From positions 11,408,001 to 11,472,000 of the forward strand of contig OZ234498.1 of NCBI GenBank assembly GCA_965153455.1: a stretch of DNA of 64,000 nt, read 5' to 3'. Both the position numbers and the translations under genes were made by a program. The notes beneath the pieces were generated by a model, which saw only the letters and a list, made by a program, of their open reading frames with translations, was not told the DNA's origin and did no database searches. Below are positions 25,101 through 38,600 of the stretch, piece by piece (within the stretch, counting starts at the first letter, position 1; every line of letters begins with the position of its first letter). The DNA comes from Sphagnum compactum. Lineage: Eukaryota > Bryophyta > Sphagnopsida > Sphagnales.

Positions 25101-26660
25101 CTTGTTAGTCCTTTTACATAGAGACCCCAAATTTTTTTCTTACACTACTTTTTGTGTATATTTTACCATGCTTTCACCTAGATTCAAAATATATTTAACA
25201 TTTAATGTAGAAGTAAGAATGAACACAATATTAACCTGTTAGTTTCATTCATAACTTATTACCTACTTTTATTTTACTACAGTTTTTCAAATTTTGTATT
25301 CAATTCATAAAAACTCAATGGAAGCATGGAGGCTTCCATAATGAGACCTTACAAAAAATTGAACCTATTTTCTTGCATTTATGTTGAAAAATTGCCATAT
25401 TTAAAATTTGGATTTAGGCAAACGTACTATTTGGTCCACTTTACCATGCTTGGACCCAATAACCATTTATTGAGGATATGGTAATGACATTGGTTAAATG
25501 TTAGAATCAATAGGTTATTAATTGTGAAATATTGTTTCCCAACAAGTACACCTTTGAAATAAAAAATTATGTGTAGCGGACTCACCTTAAGGTTCCTTGC
25601 ATCATTGTAATAAAGAGATTTGAGACTTTTGGAAACAACTAATTGAAGATCATTTGAGCCCTTATCTTCTTCATTAGTATTAAGGGCCATTGGAATTAAT
25701 TTGTCATATCTTTAAACATCAAGTTTGACAAATGGGGATGGCGGAAATGGAGGTACAAATCATGGAGATGGAGGCAAGGATGGTGGAGATGGAGGGAGGG
25801 ACATTGGTGTCTTACTTTTCGATTCTAAGCCTTTGATTTTTTCTTCTCCAAGTAATTGAATATCATTCTTGTGAAATCCACCATGGCCTTAATGATATCT
25901 GAATTTTCACCAATTGTTTGAATATTTAGATCTAGGTTTTGAAAGGAATTTCTCAAAACCTCATTTGGTTGATACCCATTGTCAACTATCTTGTAGTTAA
26001 AACCACCTTCATGTGATTTTTTTGGGGTTTGTTCGAAAATTTCTTCAAGAGGATCCTTGTTGTGGGATTACACATCAATTCCCATAATTGGGTAAGTCAC
26101 CTCGCACGATAACCTACAATCCTCCTTTGATGCCATGTGCCTTTTGTCTTCAAGTGGCAACTCACACCCAATAACATTACTAGTATTGTAAAAGGTTGTC
26201 ATGAGTTGATGAATGTCCTTTATGTTCAAATCATCAAGGAAAATAATATTCTTCTGTAATGAGCCAATATCATTTGGCATCGAAAAGATCAAGACAAATC
26301 ATTTTTCAATTTTGAAATCAAAATAAAAACTAACAATAAATGCATCAGAACATAGGTTAATTCACCACAAGTTCTTCAAGGAAGGTAGTTTCAATATAAC
26401 ATAATGTGATAAAATCATCTCACTAGTCTCAATGAGAGGAGCCAACACACTTGGTTGAATGTTGGACAATTCAATAATGAGTGTCTTGACGTGACCAATT
26501 TTCAAAGTTTTGCCCTTGAAGTTGATGTCAAAGGTCACATAAGAAGGCAAACCCATCCTTAGGTGGTACTGTTAAGAACATCACCTTTCATTTTACTAGA
26601 CCCATATAACACATATTTAATTAATTCCGGATTTAAAATTTAATTTTGGACTTATTTACA
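22123..26660. other. Gene-free AT-rich stretch with a few unrecognised ORFs
   Basis: The longest open frame (23452-23838, plus, about 128 codons) has no ATG at its start and no domain I recognise. Minus-strand frames at 25690-25427, 26292-26068 and 26556-26362 lie in series and look like a decayed protein, with a Pro/Ser-rich reading near 25725-25805. They may be the far part of the transposon remnant at 28994-30360, but no match supports that. Confidence 0.4.
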
Positions 26661-26671
26661 TTTCATGGGTG

Positions 26672-27350
26672 GGTGCAAATCCATCTAATGGCCACCAAAA
26701 TGGAGTGATTACAACAATTTGAACTTAAAATTTTAATCACATTCCATAAATTGTCTAACGAAAGTTGAATTTCTATCCTTATTCAACATAAATGGTGAGC
26801 CCAAACCCATATGGTGGCCACCAAAATGGAATAATTACAACAATTTCAACAATAAATTTTAATTTTGTTCCATAAATTATCAAGAAAAAGTTGAATTTTT
26901 ATCAATACTTAGCATAAATGGTGAGCCCAAACTAATCTAACAGCCACCACATTGAAACCATTGCAACAATAATTTCAATCATAAGTTTAAATCTTCTTTC
27001 ATAAATTTTTGACCAAAAGCTAAATTCCAATCTATACACAACACAATTGGTGAGCCCAAACCCATTTGGTGGCCACCAAAATGGAGCAATTACAACAATT
27101 TACATAATAAATTTTATTTATATTCCATAAATTATTGAACAAAAGTAGACTGTATATCCATACTTAGCAGAAATAATGAACCCAAACCAATTTGGTGGCC
27201 ACCACATTGGAACCATTACAACAATAATTTCAATCATAAGTTTAAATTTTCGACCAAAAACTGAATTCTAATCCATACATAACACAATTGGTGAGCACAA
27301 ACCCATTTGTTGGCCACCAAATTGAAGCAATTTTGACCATACTCTCATTT
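26672..27350 (+). repeat. Tandem array, about 125-bp unit, six copies
   Basis: Unit starts fall near 26672, 26794, 26920, 27049, 27175 and 27290. Each holds GGTGAGCCCAAACCCAT or a variant, TGGTGGCCACCA or a variant, an AATTACAACAATTT word, TTCCATAAATT and a closing AACATAAAT or equivalent. The motif GGTGGCCACC is self-complementary and is found again alone near 27638. Divergence between copies is substantial. Confidence 0.85.
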
Positions 27351-28993
27351 AATTTAATTGTATTTACTAAACAATAATGAAGAAATGTTGAATTACGTCG
27401 CACTTGATGACCACCAGACTCAATAAACTCCGATCCAAAACATTATTACATGATTCACATTTTTTTATTATTATCATTAATTTGTACATTTCATTGCAAT
27501 GCCCTTATTAAATATTGAACCCAAAAACCAAACATTGCCAACTGATATCATTAATGCATGAAATTACTTTCAACATGCATACTTGAAAACCTTTTAAACC
27601 TCAAATAACTTCCCAAGCAATATCTATATTTCACATTGGTGGCCACCATGTAACATTTACAACTGAACAAAACAATTTTGTATTACAAAAACAATTCAAC
27701 AAACTCTTGAAATTTTATTTCAACATTTAAAAGTTCATTCAATTAACCCACACACACACATTAAATGTTATAAGAATTTGTGCCCAAAATAATATTATAT
27801 TACCATAATATGTTATAGAAAAAAAACCCCATTTCTAAAAGTAAACTTCCAAAAATTACATTGTAGAAGAATGATTGTTAGCTACATCAAAGATTAGTTT
27901 TTGCCTTGGATGCATGGGTCACACTAATGTTATAATACTATTAATTGTCGTATTACTTCTAGCAACAATAGAAAACAACATAGACAAGATGTCAGTTCCC
28001 ATTGTTTTAGGTTTCCAAGATTACATTTCCATTTGCTCAACCAACAATCACGATATAACTTTTCATCATTCTTCACTTCCTTCTTCAAAGGAGTTCACCA
28101 TTGAACATGGACCTTTCTATAATTCTCACTATCTAACTTTTTTACAATGTCACTTTCGGTCCTATCGATCCAAACTAAATAAATTTCGGGATTTGAAGGC
28201 CTCACAAGAACAAAATTCCTAGGGAGTAAGTAAGATAAGTGAACAAATTATTACCTTGTCAAAATTAGAACAAGTAGATATAAAATAGCAACAAAACCCA
28301 TTATAGAATTGTGGAACATTGAATGTTTCATTTCAATGACTAAATATGATATGTGTTTACTTTAATGTGCATTGATTTTCATATTTCAAACTATAAAAGT
28401 AGGTTTTAAGTAGGTTTTTCAAAATACAAATAGCTTTTGACATTTACTTTTCACTGTGGGCTGTTGGTTTCAAGTAGGTGTTAAGTAGGTTCTTACAAAA
28501 AGGAAATAATTTTTTTTGATGATTTACTAAAACATATGTTGATCTTCATTTCCTAGCTTATTACATATTAATTTCATTAAATTTTCCAACCAAAAAGTAG
28601 GTTTGAACACATATTTTTTAGTTGATTTCAAATGTATTTTTTATTTGTTTTTAAAATTCATTTGCTTTTAATTTTCTTAGAATTAGATTCTTATAAACTA
28701 ATAGAACCAACTAATGTTACTTGTCACATACTTTCACCTAATTTGATGTTACTTTATGGTAGTTATATGAGAGGTGTAAGGTTAAAATGAAAATGTCTAT
28801 TTTTTTGGTATATTTTATCTTGCTTTGACCCCCTAACAAATAAGTCACGAAAAGGTGTGTATGTAGCGGTGTTCACAAATAGTCACAAGCTTCTAGGCCC
28901 ATAGTAAAGAGGGATGGTCGGATCTTCCGGGTCAACATTAATAATTCCAAGAATCAAAGCATGTTCATGGTTAGCTTTCCAATTGCTAGAAGG
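27351..28993. other. Intergenic AT-rich DNA
   Basis: It contains an unrecognised open frame on the plus strand (27911-28222 from its first ATG) and a local duplication with AAGTAGGTTTT-type words at 28399-28500. No gene is recognised. Confidence 0.4.
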
Positions 28994-30360
28994 CTAAAAG
29001 CCTTCCAACAAAGTAGAACTTTGGCAAGGGAAAGGTTTAGATAACAATTTCAAATTTCTCACCTTGTAATTCACATAAGGACCCATCAGTATAACATACG
29101 AGTCATCTTTCAACATCCCCAACTTCCAGAAGTCAACATACTTTGAAATGTCGATGTTAATGAACCTTTCTTTCTCAATTGCCTTCAACTCATCATTACC
29201 CCATATAGGGCAAAACAGAACAGGATTCGTAATCCCCACTCGCAATTTCAGATTTCCTACTACATTTGCATTCCATAAGTGTATCATTAAGCCATCTTTA
29301 GGACTCCACAAAAAATTAGTAGGAAATAATTTGTATTGGATATTCAACCAACCATATTCATCCACAAAAAACCGAAACAAATGCATGTTTGTATGTCCAA
29401 CAAGGATGTTTAGACTATTGTTAAAAAATCCACTAACCCAAGATTTGAAATCAGGAATTTCTTGAATGAGTTGAAAATGAAAAGACTATCTTGGGAAAGC
29501 ATGAACGTTTTCATCAAGTCTACCTTGACATAATTGTTCCATTCCCTCAACTTCTTGGACAAATATCTAAAGTTTCTATCAATATCTTCATGTGTGTGCC
29601 CAACCACAAGAAACCCCAATTGAACTACTTCAAACATTTCCCTTGTAGTCAACAAGGACATGAAACCCAACATGTGTCGAATCTTGTTATCCTTAACACA
29701 ATTGTCCATTTGCAGTAACAACTTCCATGGCAAAACCTTCACACCTAGAATTTTATTTGGAGCTTTTAATGCCAACACACAACGAGAATTTCCTTGCATG
29801 ATTTGTTCAAAAAATGCATTTTGCAGTTGAAACTCAAATGGAACCTTAGACTCCTTAACAAGCTCCTTCTCCAAGGTACAGAACAAACGTAAAAGGCATC
29901 CAATTGTGAAATTTGGATCGTTTGGCCAAAGCTTGTTCGAATATTGTGCAAAGGCTTCATTCTTGTGCCCATGCGTAATCATGTTAATGAATGTTATTGG
30001 TAATTGCCCAAGACTAGAAACCCTTTTGTTTTTCACTTGAAGCCTAAGAAGAGTTGTATTAGAGTGATCCATCTTATCATGAATATCACACAAAAATTCT
30101 TCCTTAGATTGAACTGACTACACTCTCCACATGTGATAAAAATGCCTACAAGATTCTTGGTGAATGTTGTGCTTCCTCAATTTCATCTCATGTTCCTTCA
30201 CATTTGGATTATTTTTTCTTGCCTTGGATATCAAGTCTTTCAAGGATTCACAAATAGTACATTTCGCAAAAACAGATCCTTTTTTCCTCACATCCACATT
30301 AGATGGTTCTTCTTCCTTAACATGCTCATTGCAAACTATGAAATACTACCAATATGTAGT
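28994..30360 (-). pseudogene. Transposase-like pseudogene with a DUF7869-type domain
   Basis: Reading from high to low coordinates: FAKCTICESLKDLISKARK, then KLRKHNIHQESCRHFYHM, a TAG stop at 30118-30120, an open frame 30093-29410, and after a frame change near 29405 the frame 29386-28994. The central part has LQMDNCVKDNK, FLVVGHTHEDID and KKLREWNN, which match my memory of DUF7869, a domain found in transposase-like plant proteins. The tail has NMHLFRFFVDEYGW and WSPKDG. Another frame change near 30275 separates the cysteine-containing start. The three defects make it non-functional. The DDE nature of the domain is inferred. Confidence 0.7.
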
Positions 30361-33300
30361 TCTTTGTTAATCTACAAGAAAAATAAAATGTTAGGTTCAT
30401 AAAATCTTTTATCCTATATTATTTATTATTTTATTAAAGGAAACTCTTGTCATTATATCTAGTGGCAACCAAACAACTAGACTTGGTGACCACTAGATGG
30501 TTAAACATGTTGACCCCAAATGGACCTAAACCATTACACATTGAGGCAATGGATCACAAAGAGAATGACTAGTATAAGAAAGGAAAACAATGACTTTATA
30601 AGGTGGTCCATTGATTAGGCTTTAACTGAATGGTTAAATATATATGAATAATAATACATAAATAAACATATAAATAAATAAAAATATTGTGGCTACATTA
30701 GTTAGTTGTAAAATTAATTACAAAATGACAATGCCATTTTAGTTGGTTTAGATGGATGAAAAATTCATGTTAATCACATCTTCATGTGATTGCCATTGTG
30801 ACTTGGGGTCATGTATTGTTTTTTGTGATTGAAATTTTATGCAACTTGTCAAAGGTAGTTTACGAAGCCCTGTAATAATTGCATGTGGTAATTACAACTA
30901 AAAACTAGTCGTTAATTCAATTGTTGATTTGCAAATTCATTGTAGTGCATGTTGTTTCACATAATTTGGATAGGAATCAACTTAATTTGCATAACAACTC
31001 AAAGGGTCGAGAAAAAAAAGAACCCATAATTGATTGATGGTCATGGATACATGATAAGATGGTTCAATATTGTATAAATGATTGTAAAGAACATCTCGTT
31101 AATGTGGTGACATGCCATTGGACAAATGTTCTTTAGTTTTCATGACATATCTTATTGCCTTTTAACATTTTCATATCTCTTTATTTATTTTTTGCATGCT
31201 TATGGTCATTAGTTGGTTTAACTTCAACACTCCCGATTTCTTTTTGGTCCATTAACCTCTAACCTTGCATTATGTCAAAACATGGCATTGACTCTTTCAT
31301 ACAATTAATAATTATGTTTGGGTACTAGCTTGAGCACACTAGTTATTGTGAATAGTTTCCATGTTCATGTGCTTCAACTATCCAACGTAACATGCATGCT
31401 CTTGTTGGTTACTTAGCCATAATCGACTTTAAGGGTTGATTTGTTGACATCTTTTTGTGATTGGACATCCATGTCCTACTTATATTGTGTATTAAACTAT
31501 TTGTATCTCACTCAATGTGTGGACAAAAAATGATCCACATTCATTTAATGAATAAGTTATGGATGTAAATGATTTTAATTATTGTGATTAAGGCCATTGG
31601 TTTAATGTTTTTTTGCAATTTTGTGACGTTGTTCAAAAAAATCATTGTGCTAGTTATCAATAGCCTCTTGTTGGTTACTTAGTCAATAGTTGCCCAACAC
31701 AGTGAAATTTGAACCCTTAACAAATCCTTAATTAATCTCCCCGCCAAAAATCCTAGGAGGAACACTAAGTGTTAAAGTTTTACATTACCTATGTCAAAAA
31801 AATGTATTGTTGGGGATATGATGTGTAGAAATGCTTTTTACCCACCCTATTATTATTTAATACACAAATATTGAAGTCATTCCTCATATTTTAAGTTAGA
31901 AAGATTTTTTTAATATGCTATGAAAAAATGAAATATTCTACTTGTATTTTCATGATAAATTATAAAATTTTTATTTACATATAAATAAATTATATATAAC
32001 ATATATTAATTCAATAAGTTGCACCTTATATTTTGTTTACATGCCATTTGGAATAAAATACAAATGACCTCCCCAATCATACCATATGTACTTAACATAC
32101 TTTTCAATTTCTTTCCAACTAAGTAATTGAGAGGTGGCAAAGCAAAATACCTATGTAAAGTGTAATGTTTTTCAAAATGATTCAAGTGTCAATGGTGTGA
32201 AAGGATCCTTCAATTCACATTCCTCCATGTTTGGCTACTACTTTATTTATTAATACCAATTTATTTATTAACCTACTAATTGAACATAAATTAATGGTTA
32301 GTACTTAAGATTTTTAGCACACACATATTATATTTTATATATATATTTTTAATACTGAAAATTAACACATACCATATGTTAATTATATCTTGATTCTCAG
32401 AATAAACATCATCCTATATAAAACCTAATGAAATTGTAATTTTTACCCAACAACCAATATATAAAACCTTATATTTTTGCTCATACATTTTGTATATTCA
32501 AAGAAGAGTGTCTCCCTAAAGTTATGGACTTTTTTCTTCAAGTGAAATTTGGAGGACATGCTCTTAATTTTGAGGGACCCTACATTGAAAGCTTATAACA
32601 CTTAAAATGAAAAGTTCAAATAGCAATTTTTTTTTTTTTCAAATTTCAAAATTTAGACCTTAAAATCACAAAATTTTGTAAAGTTCATCTACATATCTAA
32701 ATCAACTTTTCAAAAATCCATGTTTTTAGAAGTGTTGAAAATGTTTAAATTAGTGTTCTTTGAACATAGTCATAGAAATAAAGTTAACTTCTTGACATCA
32801 TTTAAATGATTTAATTTGAAATTCAATTTCATTGAGTTCAAAATACACTAAATATGTCTTTTCAAAATGCACTCTCAACTTCCCATTTTAGTCCATCTTA
32901 GTGTGCTTTCACCATTGAAAATATATACAATACATTGGTCACCATATTGCTATCTTCACAATAAGAAACTTAAAACTATTGATATGTTGTTTGAATGATT
33001 GTGAAATATCCAATCTAATCAAACTTGATTTCAATGACTTTTAAGTATCCATGGAATTAAAAAAGTGTATGATGATAGTCGAAGGCTCTTTCAAGCGAAA
33101 CGACAAATACCTATCTTGTTGTGATATTTTCAAAAATAATTCAAACATGTGTCACCGTAGTTTATGGACCCATTTAAGAAATTGAAAAATTCCAATAAAT
33201 GAAAGCTTCAAGGTTAAAAAAAATTAAAAATTTAGAGTAACATTTACACTTCTCATTACTTAAACCACAAAAAGAAAGAGACCTTAAAAACAGATCCCAT

Positions 33301-34452
33301 TGAATTTATGTTTTATTTTTTTCAAAATCAATTTAATTTTTCCAACTTACAATCTTCCAACCTAATGTTCTTACATTCATGAGCATTGGCTCACAATGTT
33401 GTCCTTCATACTTTCATAAGTTGTGGTTTACCAACCATTCATGGTTGGATGTTTTCCCTTTGATGTCTTTTCAAGTAACCCCAAGAGTCAACAATTGGTC
33501 GACACACATTCCACCATATGAAAGGGTTGAAAAGACTACTAAAATAGTTGAACCTTGTTTATGAATGTGCTTGTATTTCAATGACAAAAATGGCAAAAGT
33601 TTACAAAAGAAAAATACTGATCAAAATTTTTTTGGGGGCAATTTACTTGAAAGAAATGGTGGCATTCAAATAATTGCAACTGTATTACCTTTTTATTTAT
33701 TTATTTATTTATTTTTGTTGCAACAATATGATTATTTCAATTAGAGCTATCTGATGATCATATTAAGGCCATTGACAAAAATGAAATCTAATTCTCTTTA
33801 GCATATGTTGGGTTTCCAAGATCACAAGTAAAAATCAGAAAGAAAGAAAATCTCCAATTTATTAATTAATTTATTTTTGAAATTTATTTTCAAGTGATCG
33901 ACTATATTATCATAAGTTTAACTAGTTTTTTTTTTTCCTTGTTGCTATGTAGTGTTGGAGATGGGGAGCATATGAACCCAACAGACCAAAAGTGTTCAAA
34001 CTTCAAACCTACTCATGACCCTTAACAAGCAACAGCAAGTCAACTTCTTATAAAAACTGGGTAATAAGTGCATAAGGGGTGAAGGAGATTCCATGTTTGT
34101 ATTTTTTGGGTCACCCTATGGATTCTATTTTGTCACCTAATTACAAAAGGGACAAATGTCAACAATTGCCTTTATTTATCTATAGTTATAAAACAAGTCT
34201 AGACAATAATTGATAATATAAAATAATTTTAAATGAATCAACAACTTTATACTCTAATTTTCTAAACAAACCAGAGTCTTCCAATGCACACTGACTCGGA
34301 TATAGAAAAAACACAAGGGCGATAATTTGTAATTGTTAAGGGTAAGGCAATAATTTGTTATTGTTCTTTTTCACAAGAGTCAGAAAAAAAAGTGCCCATA
34401 GTTCAGGATGAAGGCAATAGCTCTATAGTAGGGTGAGCATGAACTATGAACC
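30361..34452. other. Gene-free AT-rich stretch
   Basis: It is very AT-rich with long A and T runs (for example near 32626) and a TTTA tetranucleotide tract near 33692-33715. I see no recognisable exon series, RNA gene or bounded element. Confidence 0.5.
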
Positions 34453-34532
34453 ATCCATCCATCCATGATTCATTCATTCATTTAATCTTCGATTTCATTC
34501 ATTCATTGATCCATTGATTTCATTCATTCATG
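34453..34532 (+). repeat. CATC/CATT tetranucleotide tract
   Basis: CATCCATCCATCCATG is followed by interrupted ATTC units. It marks the edge between AT-rich intergenic DNA and the GC-richer region leading to the MYB gene. Confidence 0.85.
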
Positions 34533-34652
34533 TATGCAGTTGGGCATACTTTAGTGGTAACGTCGGATTTCTTTTGGTGACAGCCGTGTTGATGGATGAG
34601 ATTAGCAGTAGAGTGTTTCATTCATCCAGGAACAAGAAGCCAGGCTTTCATT

Positions 34653-34874
34653 ATGGGTACTCTGTACTTTTGTTTGCCTGTTTCCTCCGCCCTTGTCTTC
34701 GTCGCCGTTGTCGTCGCGTTCTTCTTCGTCTTCTTCGCAGGAAAGCGCCGCGCGGGATTTTGGATCTGCAAGGCAGCTTTGGACAACTGCGATCGAGTTC
34801 CTTGGCAGAAGCATCAGGTTCTCCTGAAATCAAGCCGACATTTGAAGCTGCTGGTATCAAATTGGGGCATTTAA
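34653..34874 (+). CDS. Possible small membrane-anchored protein, 73 aa
   Basis: An ATG-initiated frame starts with a strongly hydrophobic segment (about residues 5-29, with VFVAVVVAFFFVFFAG) followed by a basic stretch GKRRAGFWICK, like a signal anchor. It sits in GC-rich DNA about 1 kb upstream of the MYB start. I recognise no family. It may be a real short gene, a first exon, or an open frame caused by a GTC/TTC-rich leader, since the same bases are open in another frame (34514-34903). Confidence 0.25.
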   Translation: MGTLYFCLPVSSALVFVAVVVAFFFVFFAGKRRAGFWICKAALDNCDRVPWQKHQVLLKSSRHLKLLVSNWGI

Positions 34875-35071
34875 AGATCAAATATGTAGATGGAGCTTTT
34901 TGAATCCTATATTATTGCCGTGAGCTTGCAAGCTTGAATATCATACCTTCGGAATCTCACGTGCTGAATGGGCTTCTCCCTCGCTCGACAACGTTGCACT
35001 GCAGGCGCTTTCCGCTTCAGAAGAAATCTCTTCTCTCTGATCTCGTGCTCATGCGAACCATTTTGCTGCAA

Positions 35072-35080
35072 TATATATAA
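35072..35080 (+). promoter_or_regulatory. Candidate TATA box of the MYB gene
   Basis: TATATATAA stands in a GC-rich context, 562 bp upstream of the MYB start codon. If used, it predicts a start near 35105-35115 and a leader of about 530 nt. The position is inferred from sequence only. Confidence 0.45.
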
Positions 35081-35641
35081 CGGAGCAGGAGTTGGGGTGC
35101 AGCAGCAGCAGCTATTGGGTTCCATTGCCGGCCGGCAGGCGACTTATCACTACTCTGTTCATGTCAGCTCGTCTAGACCTAACATGAACTCAAGCTGAAG
35201 CTTTCTTTAGTATTATAATTCTATTTCTTTCATTTTTGAGTCGCTCGCGGAGCTGCAGCAGCTGATCAGCACCTTCGACAACTTCTACATTAAAGCGGTT
35301 GTTTGATGATGCGATCACCGGATCACAACCTGAGTTCAATATTTAGAAAGAATATCAAAATTGGTCTCAGCTTCATGAGCACAGCTCGTGACTTCGCCAG
35401 AATTTACGTCTTCTAACTATATTGAGAACTGCAGTTCCTAGCTTATAAGAAGTTTTGATCATGACTCTTGCTCAGGTGAGAAGGTCGAGGCAGCTGGTGA
35501 TCTACAGGCCGTCGAGGTGGTCGGACGTTCCAGAGCTTTTCACGAATTGAGAGTTCGACCTCTGTGTAGGAAGTCCTAGCTAGGAGCGAGCTGCAGCAGT
35601 AGTTGCAGCGCCGCCAGGACGACGTCAGCCAGTTTCCAACC

Positions 35642-38600
35642 ATGAGTAGAGTAGCGATAGCCGACCGTGATGATCTGAGAAGAGGCGCTTGGACTGCGGA
35701 GGAAGATGAGAAGCTCCGAGCTTACGTCGGGTCACATGGTACTGGGCACTGGCGCAGCGTTGGCAGAAAAGCAGGTACTCATGTGTGTCTAGTTCTTTAG
35801 TCTTTTGCTCACTTCCGGGAGCTTCTCTTGTCCTCCCTCCTGCCATCCACCGGCATACCCATGATCTCTGATCCTGCAGAGTATCATCCTTAGAAACCCG
35901 TGATCATGACCTGACTTGCACCCAAGCCCTGTTTTGAAGTGATCTTCGTCCTCTCCTCCTGTTGCTGCTGCACCAAGCTGGTTGAACAAAAACTAGGGAA
36001 GTCGGAAAGTTCTGGGTCTGATCAAAGAGCTGCTCATGCGTGGTGGACGGACGGTAGTGCAGGTCTGCAGAGATGTGGCAAGAGCTGTCGCTTACGGTGG
36101 ACGAACTACTTGCGGCCGAATATCCGTCACGGTAGCTTCACTCCTTATGAAGAAGATCTCATTGTCAAGCTCCATTCCTCCCTTGGCAGCAGGTAATTGA
36201 TGACAGGTCTACTTCGCTTACACCCGCGAGCTGTACTCTTTTCACAAGACTTGTTCCAATTTCGTCCCCATATCTCTATTGTTGCAATAGTGTGCAGCAG
36301 CTGCTGGAGACGTGTAGAATGATGTCGAGCTTGGAAAGTACTAGTTGATGCCAGGGAGAAGCTGCTTCCAAGCACGCGGAGTTTTGCTTATAATCAAACA
36401 TGCTTTGAGTCTTGACTTTTCAGATTGGGTTCTTCTTCATGGGTGGGGTTTCGATCACAGATGGTCTTTGATAGCTGCAAGGATGCCAGGGCGAACGGAC
36501 AACGACATCAAGAATCATTGGAACACGCGGCTGAAGAAAAAGCTTTGTAACATGGGCATCGATCCTGTTACGCACAAACCCATCTCCGAGCTCCTCCGCG
36601 ACATTGCAGGAACTATGCAGCCTGATGGATCATCTGCAGCTGGTTGCAACAACCCGGTAAGAACATCATCTCTTGATCATCCCCACCCGATCATCAGCTT
36701 GGACTGTGCTATCTAGAAACAGTAATCATGTGATCAATGCTGCATGCATGTGATCACGGAGAAAGCATCGAACATGCAATGGTACTCGATCGAGCCGGTA
36801 CTCCTATTCTGCAATTGCTGCATGCTCGACAAATTACTCATGCTGCTGTTCTTTGGTTGATCAATCGAGTGCTGGTGCTACAGATGGCAGCTGCCGGGGA
36901 AGAAGCTGCACGCAGGTGCTTCAGCGACAACCTTCTTCGCAAGGCTGTTCGCGACTACAGCAGGACATCAGCAGCAGCTTCTGCGCCTGCAGGACCGTCG
37001 AAATATACTGATCACTCTGTTATATCAGGCGCAGCTTGTGCCGCCCCGGATTTCAATCTCCACAGCTGCTCCGATGTCGAGCTCGAGCAATCAGCAGGAG
37101 ATCGACAATATTGCGGAGATGTATCAACTCTGGCAGCACAAAGCACTAGTAGTTTGATCCAAAAGGAAGCTGCAGTAGTAGTCGATGAGGATCTCCACTC
37201 GTGGGAGCATTCCATCTCCTCGACCACGTCCAACTGCATGAGCGGCCATCGCAATAGCTGCAGCGAGGTCGATGAAGTCAACCTCGAGAGGTCTACCTCT
37301 CGCAGCCCTAGTTCCCGCAGCATGCAAAGCTTGCAGGTGAATTCTACCAGCTCTCGTTCCAAGAACAACATGGAAGCAGCCGCACGCTGCTGGGGATCAC
37401 AGCTCAATATAACAACAGATCGTCGTCATCGTCATCTTCATCATGCAGCTGATTATACCAGTCCCGGAACTAGTCCTGCAGCCTTCCTGTATCTGCCAAC
37501 AGCGCCGCCGCTTGCAGCAGCTTCTAGCATTAAGGAGAATAATCCAACGAACAATTTGGAATTGAGCTTCAAAAGCAGCAGGGATCAGCATCATGGAAAT
37601 CTGATCAAAGAATTGCATGAGATAAGCAGACAGTTCTTTCCAGCAGCTAGTCATGGCAGCTGCAGGTCATCGACGCCCACGACGACGACGACGAGTGGGA
37701 GTCGATCAATTACGACAGCTTCCCAGCTCGTGCAGAGGCCTCCTCCTCCTCCAGTGCATAATTTCTTGTCGGATCATTATGGAGATCATCAACTAGTCCC
37801 ATGCAGCTGGCAAACAACGTCGTCTATGAATGCTGCGACAGCAGCAGCAGCAGCAGGTACCAGCACGACGTCGTCTAGCGCTGCCTCAACTTTGCAGGTG
37901 GATGAACTTGCAGCAGCAGTACAGCTGCTTCCCTGCAGCAGCAATAAGCTGCAGCAATATGCAGTACCCATGAGCAGCAGCAGATTTAGCACAGATCAAT
38001 CCAACTTGCAGCTGCACATCATCAAGCAGCATCAGCAGCAACCCTACTTCAATTTCTCGGACACGTTCGATATGGATTTGATGAAAACTAGACCCCATCA
38101 TATTCCAATGGATCAGCGGCAGCAGCAGCAGCAGGAGGATCATCATGTGGAGAACTCCATGATCAGCAGACATGAATACTATAACAACCAGATCAATCCT
38201 GCAGGTCTCAATTTCAACCAGCTTCAAGTTACTTCAGACTTAGAATTACCAGCTGCTGCTGCAACAGGTGCATATCTCAGGACTCAGCTCCGGGAGCCAA
38301 TATCATCAAGTTATAACAACAATGCGGCTGCTGCTATTGTGACCAGTAGCTCTGCATGTACGCCTCATGTTGCAGCACCACACCAAACTCTAATGTCAAG
38401 TTTTGCCGCAGCAGCAACTGGATCACCTAGTGCATTGTCCAGCAGCAGCTTTACTAGTTCTGCAGGACCTGCAGCAGCAGCTGCTGCTGCTGCTGCTTTG
38501 CATATCTCCAACTTTAGTACTGGAGCTCCAGATCCACCACTCACCATGGCCATGACAACTCCAGCTTCAGGGATGAATAGTACCCGGGTTCACGGCCATC

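Noticed and set aside
26672-27350. CRISPR-like spaced repeats
   Set aside because: The whole unit repeats tandemly without unique spacers, and the context is a plant nuclear genome.
36737-36883. Upstream extension of the open frame into MYB exon 4
   Set aside because: This stretch is the third intron: the donor at 36657 and acceptor at 36882-36883 join exons 3 and 4 in phase.
37012-38553. Several minus-strand frames opposite MYB exon 4
   Set aside because: They are shadows of CAG/CTG-rich coding sequence on the plus strand.
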